A DNA stretch of 64,000 nucleotides from Cyclaneusma minus (taxonomy: Eukaryota; Ascomycota; Leotiomycetes; Marthamycetales; Marthamycetaceae): positions 248,001 to 312,000 of the forward strand of contig JAKZHN010000030.1 in assembly GCA_037179335.1 (NCBI GenBank). Reading direction: 5' to 3'. The notes under the pieces were generated by a model. It saw only the letters and a program-made list of their open reading frames with translations. It had not been told where the DNA came from and ran no database searches. Below, one piece after another: positions 24,825 through 37,768 of the stretch. The translations under genes were made by a program, and so were the position numbers. Position 1 is the stretch's first letter. Every line of letters starts with the position of its first letter.

Positions 24825-26867
24825 CTATCGCTGCCAACTCTCCTTGGGACTTAGCAGCCCAAAAACATCCAGGTCCCACTTCCCACAGCCAAACCAGCTT
24901 AAAGCGTCAACTTCCTCCAGCCAGATTTGCAACTCATTGGCGCTGTCACCGAGCCTGAAGTAAACCTTTTGTTCAATATAAGTTCCATACTCGGATTTGC
25001 AGTATATGGTGGGTTCTCTTCTGTGAAGGTTATACAAGGCCATTTCTCGTCTGGTGTAGTTATGTAGCTGAATCCCAGCTCTTCTGAGCACCTCGATCCA
25101 CTCGTAAGCATGGTATACACCCTTCCTTGGACAGTCCGTGAGGTAAAAACGCAGGGGCGTTGGCCAGAACGTGGTGTCGGTTTGATGTGGATCTGCGCCG
25201 GCACGGAGGAGATAGTAAGCTGGCCATGAGATTCCTGAATTCCTCTCTTTTTCGAAACAGCCCAACCGTGAAGCCGCTTCTTGGAGATAGGTTCGGGTCT
25301 GGCCGTATTCCATCTTGCAAGGTTGGTCAATTGAGATGCTGCTTAGTTGGTTCCAAAATATCCATGCTAAGCCTTCTTCTGGACCACGGTATGAGTACAT
25401 AGAGTTGATAATATTGGTGTTGTTGTAGTTCAATTCCATGGACAAGGGCTCGGCATTGCCTTGTTCAACGCGAGCGCGAATTGTGTTGACAATGGACGCC
25501 GCGCCAGACTGGGGACGAAGAAATCCTGCTTTGGTTCTACCTCTAGTTGTAGTGATGAGATGCAGTGCTTGCTGGCCGTAGCAATCGTATATATCGACGG
25601 GGATTCCAAGGCCTAGGAGAAACAGGCAAAGATCGCGTCGAGCATATTTGGCCGCAATCTGAGTCCAATTAGTTCATGACTGATTATAGGTAGACAGACT
25701 ATGGAGTAAGCATTAGGCATTTTGTACTTACATGCAGCAGGTTTCTTCCATATTTGTCAACGATGAAAGGAGTCATTTTGTTCCGCGAAAGCCACCGCGC
25801 AACAAGTTCTATATTACCACCTCTGCAAAACTCCCAAATGTTTGACGAGTCTCTCTGAAACTCCCATACCCTCAAAGTTCTTGAGAAACTATAGTAGTTA
25901 AGCTGGTATTGCTTCATGAAAAACGGCACTCGGAAGCGAAGATAACACTGGTATTCAGAAAACTCGGTTGCTTCGTCCGATAGTGAGAAATTCATCTTGT
26001 AGCGAAACAGTACCCCCTTGAGCTTTCTCGCGAGTATTTGATCAAAGCTATCCGGAGCCCGAGCGGGAGATCCACGGAAAACGAAGCCAAGCAGGGTATT
26101 TTGAATGTCTTGTAAGCCGATGGTGAGAGTTGATATTGAGCGGGTCTTTTTGACAGGGCCTCGCGGGGATATTTGATTTGTGTTGGCTGAGGTGCTGCCA
26201 GCATGATGCCGTGAAAATTGTCCCGAGAAGTACGGCTGAGGACTCTGCTGAGCACAAGTAGACTTCGAAGCTGGTAGTAGTGTTGGCGATGAGTCAATAA
26301 AGAACTCAATTCGAGACTTCATACTTTGGGACTCCTGGTACTGCACACGACTGAAAAACGTCAATATGTGATATTACAGGCAGCTCAAATTAAAGGGAAG
26401 GTACAAGACACAAAAACGTGAACATATACTAACTGGAAGAAAAGCTGAACAGCCAAGAGCAAGACAGCCACCTCGCTGCCCAGCTGCGCCTCAATTTTCT
26501 CCATCTGCTTCTTCCTCATCGCTATCTTGAGGTTCGACCACCTCAGCCTCAACGTTCCCGAACGACTATTGAGCAAATCCTTCGGAAGTGCGTCAACAAG
26601 GCGATCGATCTGCGTTTTGCAAGACGCGAGAGATGCAGTAAGCGGCTCATCAAAATTCTCATTCCCTGCTGAGTCTTGGCGGATGTCGCTGATAATTCTC
26701 AAGCATTTTTTCAAAGTTGAGATGTGGTTTTTGAGTCCTTGAGCTTCGAGTGGAGCATCTTCGATATCGGAAAGGAAGGCATGGAGCTTTTGCACCGTCT
26801 CTGTCAATTGCATCGTTAGAGAGACGACGGCAAATGCGCTTGAAACGACACCTAGGAATTCGGCCAT
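24825..26867 (-). CDS. Fungal N-terminal domain protein with ankyrin repeats
   Basis: Three exons read leftwards (26867-26434, 26350-25732, 25658-24825) give 628 residues. The start MAEFLGVVSSAFAVVSLTMQ and the following helices (to about 145) match the 'fungal N-terminal domain' seen in many ankyrin and NLR-like proteins of ascomycetes. A variable region follows (about 145-330). Ankyrin-like units begin at about 320: FCRGGNIELVARWLSRN, DKYGRNLLHIAAKYARRDL and YDCYGQQALH. The last 200 residues hold one further clear repeat (YLLRAGADPHQTD) and otherwise no known domain. No NB-ARC or other NTPase motif is visible. Proteins of this type are often in fast-evolving families linked to non-self recognition, which is an inference from family context only. 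Intron 2 splits the ankyrin block exactly after LLH. Confidence 0.75.
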
Positions 26868-27309
26868 GATGAGCTAAGGGTAAGGATAGAGAGGAACATG
26901 ATGTGAAATTGGAGATTGGGAACTTGGGTGTTCGAGTACTCGAAGAAAGAGGGGGTATCTGCAAGGCTGCAGGCAGACGTCCGGCGGACACCGGGTAATG
27001 TATCTCGATGTTGTGACAGGCCTCTTCTATTTGTTGCTACATAAGGCTGCAGCAGGGTATATGTGGCTTGGAGACGGCTATGCAAGTCGTATGAGATGGA
27101 GGAGGTTGTACCGCCCGGTCAACAGTGTTGGAACCCCCCCGAATCTCAGGGGCTATGCCATCTCTTCAAAGTGTTGGTATCAGATCATGTTCATTTGATA
27201 TACTAAATTCCTAAATCATATACTCATTGCTCCCCAGCCGTTTCCCAGAAGCGCAGTAGTTCGCAGCCTACAGCTAAGCACTCGGCCTGCTGTCTCCAAC
27301 CTCATCCCC
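26868..27309. other. Intergenic
   Basis: This is the promoter of the ankyrin protein and the 3' region of the sugar transporter, both leftward. No further feature is seen. Confidence 0.6.
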
Positions 27310-29154
27310 TCAGTACTCAGTATGCTCGACCACATTCTTCTCATCCATCCTCTCCTGCTGTCCCCCGTAACCACCCTGCTGCTGTGCCTCCCGGAAAGTA
27401 GTCTTAGGCCTCCATCCCAAGCTCTTGCTCGCAACACTAATCTCATTGTACATCTCATCGACTTCCTCCAAGCTGAGTCCCTTGGTCTCGTATATCAGGA
27501 AGTACACAAAGCCGACACAGAGCACACAGCAGCCGCCCCAGATGAAGAAGATCTTGGACTGGAGGTTGGCGTCGCCTGGGCCGTAGTTGACGAGGTAGGG
27601 GGTTGAGTAGGCGATGGCCCAGTTGAGAAGCCAGTTGGAGGCGGTGGTCATGGAGAGAGCCTTGGCGCGGACCTTGAGGGGGAAGATCTCGCCGGTGACG
27701 ACCCAGGCGAGCGGACCCCAGGTGGAGGCGAAGAAGAAAATGAAGATGCAGATCTGTAGAGGGGTTTTGTTAGTCTGACATGCTGGGGATGGGAAATCGG
27801 AGGTGTGAGACTTACGAATGCAATCAAGGCTTTTTGTGCAGCGTAATTCCCGACGATGATGGCACCCATTGCGTCCTGGGATGTCGTGGTGGTTCCAATG
27901 ATAGCAACGAGCAACTGGCTGACGCACATGCCAACAGCACCCCAGAGCAACAAAGGTCGACGACCCCACTTGTCAATGGCGTAGAGACCAGGAAGCGTAG
28001 AGCCAACGTTGACGGCGGAGGTGATCATGGAGATGATGAAGGGGTTCGTGATACCGGAGTTCTGGAAGAACTGAGTTCCGTAGTAGAAAATGAAGTTGAC
28101 ACCGGTCAATTGTTGCAGAGATTGAAGCAGACATCCGGTCGCCAGACGCTTGCCCATAGTTCCCTTGAAGCAATCAAGGTATGAGGCTTTGCCCAGGGAC
28201 AGTTCATAGTCGTGGTTGGCTTGAATCTCGGCCAATTCATCGACGATGGCCTGGTGAGTCTCTGGGAGACGACGAAGACGGGCGAGAGATTTCGCGGCCT
28301 TCTCAGGTTTATTCTTCTTGATGTGATAGCGGGGCGTCTCAGGGAGAATAAGGAGACCTTTACCGACATGTTAGTAATGATTATTGGCTATTAGACACAA
28401 CCATTGACTTACCAACAATGAGAACTAGAGCCCATGCAAACTGTACTGCGATTGGGATTCTGTAGCTCCCGCTATCGCTTCTGTTCTTGGTGGCGTTGTC
28501 GAGGACAGCAGCGAGCAGAATACCGATGGTGATTGCGAATTGGTATGATCCCACAATGACACCACGAATCCACTTGGGTGCAGTCTCTGACTGGTAGAGC
28601 GGAACCAGAGCAGAAACCAAACCAACACCAAACCCGGCGAAGAATCTTCCAGCAATGAACAGCTTGAGCTCTGTCGAGGCAGTCTGCAGGATGACACCGA
28701 AGATGAAAACCATACACGATGCGATCAGGCCATATCGTCGACCTAAGAAGTCTCCGAAAGGAGCAGCGGTAAGAGCTCCGAAAAATGTACCGGCGGACAA
28801 GATCGACACGACGAGAGCGGACTGCGATGGAGATACGTCCAAGTGTCCCGCGGCATTACGGTAGCCTGTACTGAACTGATTTCGCCAGTAATCCATGGCA
28901 AGGATACCGCCAATGGTACCCGTATCATATCTGTAGAATCGCAGTCATGTTAGCACACTGCCGTGAAATAGAAGGCGCAAAAGACCAAATAAAGTATGCT
29001 CTGAGATACCCAGACTTGATATGATCCCGAGGGGTTATTCGAGAAGTTGTACATACCCGAAGAGCACACCACCAAAGGCCACGAAACATCCAACCACAAT
29101 TGCTGGCCATGACGCACCAGCTTCGCCCTGAGGCTTCTTGAGCCCGATACCCAT
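27310..29154 (-). CDS. MFS sugar porter (glucose transporter-like)
   Basis: Four exons read leftwards (29154-29057, 28930-28413, 28357-27816, 27753-27310) give 533 residues, a normal length for fungal hexose transporters. Twelve hydrophobic segments can be followed. Sugar-porter signatures are GDFLGRRYG after TM2, PETPRYH at the end of the N-terminal half, DKWGRRPLLLWGA after TM8, STWGPLAWVVTGEIFPLKVR around TM10 and YETKGLSLEEVDEMY at the end. The QQLTGVNFIFYY segment of TM7 is typical of hexose binding. The protein works at the plasma membrane as a proton-sugar symporter or facilitator; the substrate is probably glucose or a related hexose. It does not look like the Ngt1-type GlcNAc transporter, so I do not tie it to the cluster on the right. 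Confidence 0.88.
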
Positions 29155-31742
29155 GATGCAGACGGGTAGTAACAATGAGCAACGTGCCACAAAAGTAGAG
29201 TGAAGATAAGTATATAGGTATCAAGAGATGAGCTCAGCTCCAGAAATCCGGGGTAATAAACCGTGGGGAGATCCAGAGAACTTAAATAAAGGTGAAGACG
29301 GTAGACCAGGCCCAAGCTCTTTGACATAACCTCAACAACAAATGGAATTGAGAACAACGAGCCCATAAGCTTGACCCAGAATGGGTTAAGTTGTCTCCCA
29401 GACTAGGTAGATTATAGCAAGCGGCTCTCTGACGTCTAGATCTGTGAGAGGATCACCCTGTTGAAATCTGGGGTAGATGTGGCTTCAGCACTTCGGACTA
29501 GATTTAGTTTCGGCAAGCACCGAGCCACTCTCGAATATTGTCCTCGATCAACAGCTCATGGGAAATGCCCATGGGCAGCCCAATCAACGCCCCAGCACGT
29601 GATCTGGCACGAGCTAGTGGCGTGAACGGAATCACGGGGTTTGGGCTATTCTTAGCTCCACGGGCACCATCGGCCGGGGCTCCGCTCTCGACGCGGAGAT
29701 GGGAACAAATCTGTGTTTGGTCCCAATACCATCTTCTTCGTGCCATCGTGGCCAGATTGTAGGCTAAGTGCAGCGACAGCTAATGTATCATCGCATGTCC
29801 GAATGTTAGAGCGAGCATTCTTTGATGGCCAGGCGGGTGACTGGGTGATTGCGAAAGGCAGACCCTGGGAGCTAAGACAATGATGTTAACCTTATGAAGC
29901 TTAAAGTGGAATTGCGGGGGATCGGCCAGCCTTCTGATGATCACCTCCTAGCGCCCTCACTCTCGAAGTTCTGATGACATGCCGCGAAAGACAGTATTCG
30001 CTTTGCTGTCTCTGAGCTTGGTCGAGGAGGAGGATCAGGCCAAGAGCTTGTATGGGGAAGTCTCTGAGTCGTCAGTTGGAGGTAGGTCCAGGAAGAAGAG
30101 AGAGACCCAGGGAATGCGGCTGAGAAAGATCTGGCGGAGTCGGGAAGTACTCAGGTGGCCGAAGCCTCTATTTGGAACATCCGCCGCAGACATGACCAAT
30201 CGATGTCTGAACCTTAGGAAACATTCGTGACGTTCAGCGTCGCAAGTCAGGGCAGGTAGCTAGACATTCCCAAAGCGTTGAATTGAGCCGATTGATAATG
30301 CAATGCACATGCACGTGTCAAAGATGCGCGAGATAGGCAACTCCGGCTTTCTGCTCGTGACAGATATCAACGGCGCATAATCGGCTCTTCAGCTGTGAAC
30401 GTGCTGGTCTCGAGCACGTTGAACAAGAATCGTATGAGGCAAGTTTCGAGGAGCATGAAGATAAGGAAATGAAATGGGGAAAACAGGTCGCTATCATCGA
30501 CACTTCGCAAGAGAAACGCGATGCCATGCACGCTTGGACCTTCTCTGCTGTCCGAGTCTTCCATGGTGATTCTCCCCTGTGCTCCGGTGGTGTCGCAACA
30601 GTGGTGGCGGCTGCCGATCGTCCATATGGCCTCTCATGCGATGATCTTGCTTTCTTGACAATCGGCCGTCGATTTTTTCTTCTGCTTGTCGCGCTCTGTT
30701 TGCCACTCGACGCGAACTTTCGGTCGAGTCCAGGCGTGGAGGTCCGAGCGCCGCCCGCCGGCCTTGGCCTGCTTCTGTCAGCAACCTGGTCTTCTCACCA
30801 CCAGATATATGAAGTCCCGGCCTCTATTGATTCCAAACAAGGGCCGCTTCGGCAATCGGCAATCTCCACCATGGTCTGACATCTTATAGGCACTGTCCGG
30901 GACCACACTCCGAAAAACCTTGAGCCCAGTCTATATTCTCCCGCTCTCCAGCTAAGTGTGACCCGAGATTCATTTACTTGACGTTTTCCGGCCTCTGAGA
31001 CTCGCAGACTTTGTTGTCCACGGCTTAGCCCTCCAGGAGTGAAGGCCAGATCCCAGGGCCTCCGTTTCTTGTCTTTCAGCTCCTTCAACAGTTTCGTCAG
31101 CTTCGTTTTTCCCCTCCGGCCTGGTTCCCAATGTGGCAGTGCGAGAGAAGAATGGATCATGGCGCATCTCGGCAAGGGCTGCTATAGGTGATGCTATATA
31201 CCTGCTCAAATATTGCCCTGAGAGCCACACACACCTATACACCTTTTGCGGGCCCCTTACCCTTCCCTCCAGGCTCCATGCGCAGACCCTCCGTTTCGCT
31301 AGCAGGCAAATCCCATCTTTCTTTTCGTACTGCTATTCATACCCACAAACCGTCCTGAGCTATGACATCGAATTTGAGTCCGAAATAGCCCGGAGGAACT
31401 GGCAAACCTGGACTAATGCAGGTCAAAGCATGGGGAAGTCCTCATGGCTCGCCTACGATCCTCACACTTGCCTTTACTTGATCGACGGACTTCCATATCA
31501 GGAGAAGTCTCATGATACTCGGCACGTTGGAGACCCACGATCTTCACCAGATACCCCCTCTGCATATATGGAGCCGAGGGACGTGATTGTTTTGTCTGAT
31601 GGTGGACCCGTGAAGTCCTTTGCCTAACAAAGACACTCCTTCGCAACAGACAACTACCGAGCTTCCTGCTTCTCTTACATCTAATGCTGGCAATGAACAT
31701 TCATTCATTCATAACAGCCTTCCGACGGGCTTCATATCAAGA
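29155..31742. other. Intergenic between divergent genes
   Basis: The 2.6 kb between the transporter (-) and the seven-TM protein (+) contains several short frames (for example 30,469-30,879 and 31,133-31,627) without domain or splice support. No repeat or RNA gene is seen. Confidence 0.55.
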
Positions 31743-33706
31743 ATGTCTGGTTCCATTCCAACTGAGGCTCTTGGCTTATCCGTAGCCATCATTATCTACT
31801 CGTTGTTCTGCCTTTTCCTATCTGTTATACTAATCTGTATGCTATGGAGTTTCGGGGAGAGGTCATCTTGTAAGTCGCGCCGACCATGTACGATTCACTA
31901 GCAGGTGATCGCTTGTGCTGAGGAACTTTTGTACAGATATAGCATTGATCTGCACCACCCTCGGCGTATCGACGCTGGCGTCAATTATACAGCAGATATT
32001 CTTTGCCGTGAACTGGCGGAGTCTCAAGAACGCCGAATATCAGAAAGCACTCGACAATGTCGGCAAACCAGCCTTGGTCCTAGTTGGTGTTGCTGGTCCA
32101 GAAGCCACTTCCTTATACCTAATTCGTACGTCTTCCGCGAACTTACTTGTACGACTGCGTTTGGGAACTATTCATTGTCTCACTGATTGCCGTCTTCTAA
32201 TAGAATTCTACTGCTACAATGTTGATGCGTTGTTGATCGCCTTCTGGTATGTCACGAGAGAGATAATAGATGGGTCAACTGCTGACCATCGTACCCAGGG
32301 CTGGAGCGCTCTTTCGCGCAGCGTGGGGCTTCAGAGTGAAATGTTTCCGCGATTATCAAGACGAAGTAACGCTTGCCTGTAAAATCAGTGCGTATGTGTT
32401 ACCTGCAATTACGGTAGGGCTCTCGCAAATCGAAGCAGTCACCGAAATCACTTCTCTGTACTTCATTCTCGGCAATGGAATCCGTGAGTTCTTCTCCACC
32501 CTTGCAATTACAGAGCTAAAAGCGCTCTAGTTGTTATCGGAGTCTGTGGTGGCAGCGTACTACTTTGTTTGACATTGTACAAATATGTCAAAACTCGACG
32601 ACTTGCGACACGGCCCGTGGAGCGCTCGAAATGGTGGCACTCCCCTTCTTCCTCTAAGAATGGCTCTGCTCCAGCACTCAACAACGACTACGGTACCGAA
32701 ACAGCTACTTCTACTCATGCGCCTAGCGCTGCTCGTCGCTCCATATATGATAAAGCCCTCGTTACACGATTTACTATCGCTTTCGTCCTCTTAGCGTAAA
32801 CAACCTTTCTCCTATGTTCAGAAATCCCCAATTTGAAAGACCGGCAGCTAAGAACAAATAAACAGCGCTTTCGAAATAGCCATCGTTTCCTACCAAATTA
32901 TTCAATATAATTCTGCAATGGACCTCGCTGCTTCCGATGGTCCAGACCTTTCCATATCACGCACGATGACCGACCTTATCCAATACATACCTGGCGTTAC
33001 GGCATCTTTCATATCCTTCCTCGTCTTCGGAACAACAAAATCCTGGAGACAATACATGGATCTCATCATGTGCCGCGCCGCACACCGCCGACGCAAGGCC
33101 CGGTCTCATCCGCCACCATCAGACTTCAGCGACATTCCTACCTTTGCACCACACCAATCAGTACCCAGCATGGACGAAAGAGACTCGTGGGAAGAAGAGT
33201 CTCCGGGATTGACGATGCCTATGAGAGTAGTGCGAGCGAACTCTGGCGATCATCTGGACTTTGGCGAGCCGAGTAAATCAGCAAGAACCACGATCAGACC
33301 GCTGCCGCTGCCGCCGCTGCAGACGCGCCTGACGACGATCACGAGCGAGCAGCGACATGACATGGATATGACTACGCTGCCGGGCATGGTGGTACCACGT
33401 TCGAGCAGTCGTTTGGATATCGTGGAGCCGATGGTTGTACGGATGGAGAAGACCTTTGAGATGTCGGAGACAAAGGTGAACTCTCCTCGTGGCCAGTCGT
33501 ATCCACGTTTGTCTGCGCCGGGCTCGGCGAGGAGTATGCATATTGCCATGATGATGCAACAAAGAATGGCGGATAGCACGAGTAGCCGAGGTGGCGAGAG
33601 TAGCAACGAGATGAACAGCCCGACGTTCTTGTGGGAAGACAGCTCCAGCCAGTCGTCAACGACGGAGAGGGAAGAATCAGATGGATTGTCTCGCCCGACG
33701 GACTGA
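31743..33706 (+). CDS. Seven-TM receptor-like membrane protein
   Basis: Six exons (31743-31869, 31937-32125, 32204-32246, 32299-32483, 32531-32795, 32866-33706) give 549 residues. The first 330 residues carry about seven hydrophobic helices, including LSVAIIIYSLFCLFLSVILI, LICTTLGVSTLASIIQQIFF, VVIGVCGGSVLLCLTLYKYV, FTIAFVLLAAFEIAIVSYQI and IPGVTASFISFLVFGT. A 210-residue cytosolic-type tail follows, rich in Ser, Arg, Pro and Met. The topology, exon-rich helical part and long single-exon tail resemble fungal GPCR-like proteins. I see no signature that places it in a named class (pheromone, carbon-sensing or Pth11), so 'orphan receptor-like' is as far as the sequence goes. It is the last gene before the RIP island, about 1.1 kb from its edge. 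Confidence 0.7.
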
Positions 33707-34851
33707 AAGGGAGCTGCTTCCTCTTTTGCAGCAGATGGACTTAGCGAACCGGGCTACTTCGTGCCCGGCAATTTCCGGGCTTCTGGCGACATGGCAGGAG
33801 GAATCCGAGGAAAAAGCCAAGGGTGTTCTATGAACGGGGCTGAAGCCGGCTGCGGGACGCCATGATCGGGCGACATACATGCTCTCGAAGATTCTCCAGC
33901 GTCTTCTCCAGCCCAAAGAAAGGAAGCAAATACCTTACCCGGGAGACGGACATTTCAAGAGCACGGCCCTAACCAGACCAGCGCTCCTACTTCTTTCGAA
34001 AGACCAGGTATCTGGATAGGTCCAGACCAACAACAGACTTTGTAATTCGGAGGCGAGACCCTGTCAGGAGACATGGGCATATATTCTTGGACATTGAATT
34101 GATCGCGAGGGGAGATAGAACCGCGAGCGGGCTCGAAAGAGAGGAAGGTGAAGCTGGATCCTTGAGGAATTGGACCAGAGGAACAAGGTGTATATGAGTT
34201 TGCGGGAGACCTGGGTCTCCGGGGAAGACAATTACCTTGAGCGCTTTGTCGTCTGCATTTGTTACGGAGTTTATAGTCGAGATATATACCCGGTACGCTG
34301 GAGAGTTGGAGCCGAAATTTGGTGTCTGCGTGGAATTTTGCAATATTACTCTGGCTATGTATATCTGTATAGTTCAAGGCAAGAAAATAACTGACTTCAA
34401 ACTTGGAACCGGAGTACGGAATGTATCTGACTCTCGGCCCTTACTCATCAGTTGGTTAAACACGGCGCCCCCGACCGAAGAAAAGATCGTCACTCGAGTA
34501 TTCTGTCTCTTCATTCTTGGCATCTGCTCACTTTCATGGAAGTGGTTGATGCAGCAGGCAGCGGGGACACTGAAAAATACGCACCAGGGTCTCTGGGGAG
34601 CTGTGAGAGTCTTTGCAGCCGACGTGCTGGGGGTAGGTCGAAGTCCGAAGAGCCATTTCTACTTTCCTTTCAGCAACAGCAAGCTTTTGCCCCGACAGCA
34701 AAACCACGGCATCCGTGGACGGTTGAATATGGGAATCGCTAAATCGCATCTTGATTTTTGAAATCGCACACAGACTAGGCCTGTCTACCCTAAGCCCCTT
34801 GGGTCCTTAATTGGTAATAACGTTCCCAGTTATTTTACAAATATTGAAGCA
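33707..34851. other. Intergenic, left edge of the RIP island
   Basis: There is no supported gene. Base composition is ordinary up to about 34,790 and then turns A+T-rich. The last ten bases before the outer LTR (34,852-34,861, gatacttaat) recur directly after the right LTR. Confidence 0.6.
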
Positions 34852-34861
34852 GATACTTAAT

Positions 34862-35092
34862 TGTTGGTTTACTAAGGGTAAACGGGTGAGACAGTTTGCA
34901 TATGCAATTCGGGGGTCGTCAGTATGCTATTGATTGTGTCTAAAGAAAAAAGACTGGCTCGTCGCCGCTCTTTTTAAAGCCATTCCCGGGTTTTGGCGCT
35001 AGCGACAGCACTGCGCCAGCTGCGTGAGCATAGGCCACTATAGCCACCTATAAATGCCTAAGGCTTTTGCTGCAACTGGTTAAATATTGGGA
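34862..35092 (+). repeat. Left LTR of outer element (231 bp)
   Basis: It begins tgttggtttactaagggtaa and pairs base for base with 54,494-54,724. Most differences are G/A or C/T, as expected for RIP. A conserved core (gctagcgacagc..tgcgccagctgcgt) stays G+C-rich. Confidence 0.85.
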
Positions 35093-35712
35093 GCTTTTTA
35101 TTTTATAATAGAAATTGGCCAGCTGCCAATACTGGTATTTAATTAAATAATGGCTTTAAAATTTTCTTCCCGTTATAATTTTCCAAAAATTTAAATTTCC
35201 CTTTAAAGCTATTTTTTTTTCTATTACTTTAATTTTTTATTTTAATAATGGCTTTGTTTATATTTATTAATTTTTCCAAAGCTTTATTAAAGGTAATTTT
35301 AATAAATGCATTAGCTGGATTATTTTTGCTGTTAATTTATTTGATTTTTTAAAATTCTTTTTTTATAGCTTTGCTTTAAATGCAAAATATTTATTATCAA
35401 ATGCTTTTTTATAATGGGTTTTAGCTTAATTAAATATTTATAAAGGCTATAGCTATCCGTATAAATAATAATAGATATATTAGGCATATTTAGCTAAAAG
35501 GTAATTAAATTGAAAATAAAATTAATTAAAACTGCTATATTAATAATGCCTAATATTATAGCTAAAATTTTAAAAGCTAAAATGCTTTTAATAAAAAAAT
35601 TTAATTTAATACTGCTTTAATAGAAAATATTGTTTTTGAATTTAAATACAGCAGCTAAAATATTTAATAATTTATTTGCTAAAATAATTAAATAATCCAA
35701 TTAAAAAAATTA

Positions 35713-37768
35713 CACGGGGCCGAGGAGGGCGCCCTGCGGGCACCTTATAAGGCACGTGCGCTAAAAATGCGCAAAAAATAAGCATTGCTTATTAAAAAAG
35801 CTAAGCAAAGCTTTTAATATATAATATTTAAATGTTGCCATTTTTATTTAAAATAATAATAGCTATTTTTTATAATTAAAAAATATATATAACGCATTTT
35901 TATTTATTAATTTATTTTTAATCATTATAATAAAATAGCCGTTTTTATTTTAAAAAGCAATAATTTGGCAAAATAATAATTATTTAATTTACCAGCTATA
36001 AATCCGATAATAATTTTATTTGCAAATGTTTTATTAAAAGCCCTAAAACCCAATTTTGCTTAATTTTAAAAAAGCTTGATATTAAAAGCAATGCCGGTAA
36101 AATTTATATATTAAATTAAAACATTGCATTTAATAAAAATAAAAATATATTTATTAATAATATTAATAATTAAAAATAGCCTAAAAGCCCTTTTATTTTA
36201 AATTAGAAATTATTTAATAGCCTTTTTTAGCTAAATAGCCAATTTATTAATGCAAATTAGCCTGGATAGGCTTAAAATTAAAGCGGCTTATTTAAAAATA
36301 TAGGCATATTATATAAAGGCAAAATTAATTAGGCTTTTATTTTTATTTTTAGCTTAATTTAAAAATAAGCAAATTTAAATTTTAATAATTTTGCAATTAT
36401 TTAATAAATTATTTAAAAACTTAAAACTAAAAAAGAAATTGCAAAATTGCAAGCCAGAATTGCAATTTTTATTTGCAAATGCAATTTATTTGGCTTAAAT
36501 TTTAATAATAAGCAATTAATTGCTAAAAAATCTTATATGCCTAAAAATTCCTGTATATTAAATATTCAATTGTATTATATATATAATATATATAAATATT
36601 ATAAATAATTTAATTGCTTATAGACTTTTTTAATATATAGCTTTAATTTTTTTAAAAGAATAATATAATTTATATTTATTATATTTTAATTGCATTTAAA
36701 GGCCTTATATATATTATATAGTAATATTATTAAAATAAAAAGAAATTAAAAACAAATTTTAAAAAAAAAATAAAAATAAAAATAAAAAAATTAAAAAGAA
36801 AATAAAAGAAAATAAAAAAAAATTAAAAAAAATTAAAAAAAATTAAAGAAAAATTAAAAAAAATTAAAAAAAATTAAGAAAAATTAAAAAAAATTACAAA
36901 AAAATTACAAACAAATTACAAACAAATTACAAACAAATTACAAAAAAAATTAAAAAAAATTAAAAAAAATTAAAAAAAATTAAAAAAAAATTAAAACAAA
37001 TTAAAACAAATTAAACGAAATTAAAACAAATTAAAAGAAATTAAAAAAAATTAAAAAAAAATTAAAAAAATTAAAAAAATTAAAAAAATTAAAAAAATTA
37101 AAAACAATTTAAAAACAATTTAAAAAAGAAAATTTAAAAGAATAATAAAAAAAGTGATAAAAATTTAATATTAAATATAATAAATGCAAAATAATAATAT
37201 ATATTATATATATTAAACCAATTTGCTAAAAAGGCTTAAAAATATTTTGTTTTATTATAAAATAAAAATCTTATTTTTTTATATTTTTTAATAATTAATT
37301 TATTTTTAAATTTTATAATAATATTAAATAAAATTTTATTTTTTAATAAGGCAATTAATTATAAATTGATATATAATATATATTTAATATAGCCAAAAAT
37401 ATTAAATATAAAAATAGGCTTAATTTTTAATTTAAGGCTAAAAATATATTTAATATAAATAATTTAAAAAAGCAATATTTATAAATAAATTTAGAATAAG
37501 CATTAAATACCAAAGAAATGAAAATAAAGCCATTTAGTTTAGCTATATATTATAATGGTTAAAAATAAATTAGCAAATAAAGGCGCGTTATATATATTCC
37601 TTAGCTATAAAAAATAGCCGCTGCTTTTTTTAAATAAAAATAGCAGCGCTTAAATATTATACGCTAAAAGTTTTGCTTAGCTTTTTTAATAAGCAATATT
37701 TATTTTTTATATATTTTTAGCGTATATATTTTATAAAATGCCTATAAAATGTTTGTTTTAATCTTGTA
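35713..37768. mobile_element. TIR DNA transposon, 2,056 bp, TA target sites, RIP-mutated
   Basis: Inverted repeats of about 220 bp (35,713-35,932 and 37,549-37,768) bound the element, with TA directly outside each end (35,711-35,712 and 37,769-37,770). The left end starts cacggggccgagga; the right end, read on the other strand, starts tacaagattaaaa. Nearly all differences are transitions, the left copy keeping G+C and the right copy having A+T. No transposase is readable between the repeats. TA sites suggest the Tc1/mariner superfamily, but TIRs this long are unusual for it, so the class is open. Confidence 0.8.
36740..37130. repeat. A-rich degenerate tandem repeat
   Basis: Units of the type aaattaaaaaa, with local variants (aaattacaaac, aaattaaaac), run for about 390 bases inside the TIR transposon. 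Variation is mostly in run length and single substitutions. Confidence 0.85.

Noticed and set aside
27310..29154. MFS protein as the GlcNAc transporter of the cluster
   Set aside because: It has classic hexose-porter signatures (QQLTGVNFIFYY, GRRPLLLWGA) and is 26 kb away across the RIP island.
31133..31627. 164-codon + frame upstream of the seven-TM gene
   Set aside because: No recognisable motif, and it lies in the leader of a well-supported gene.
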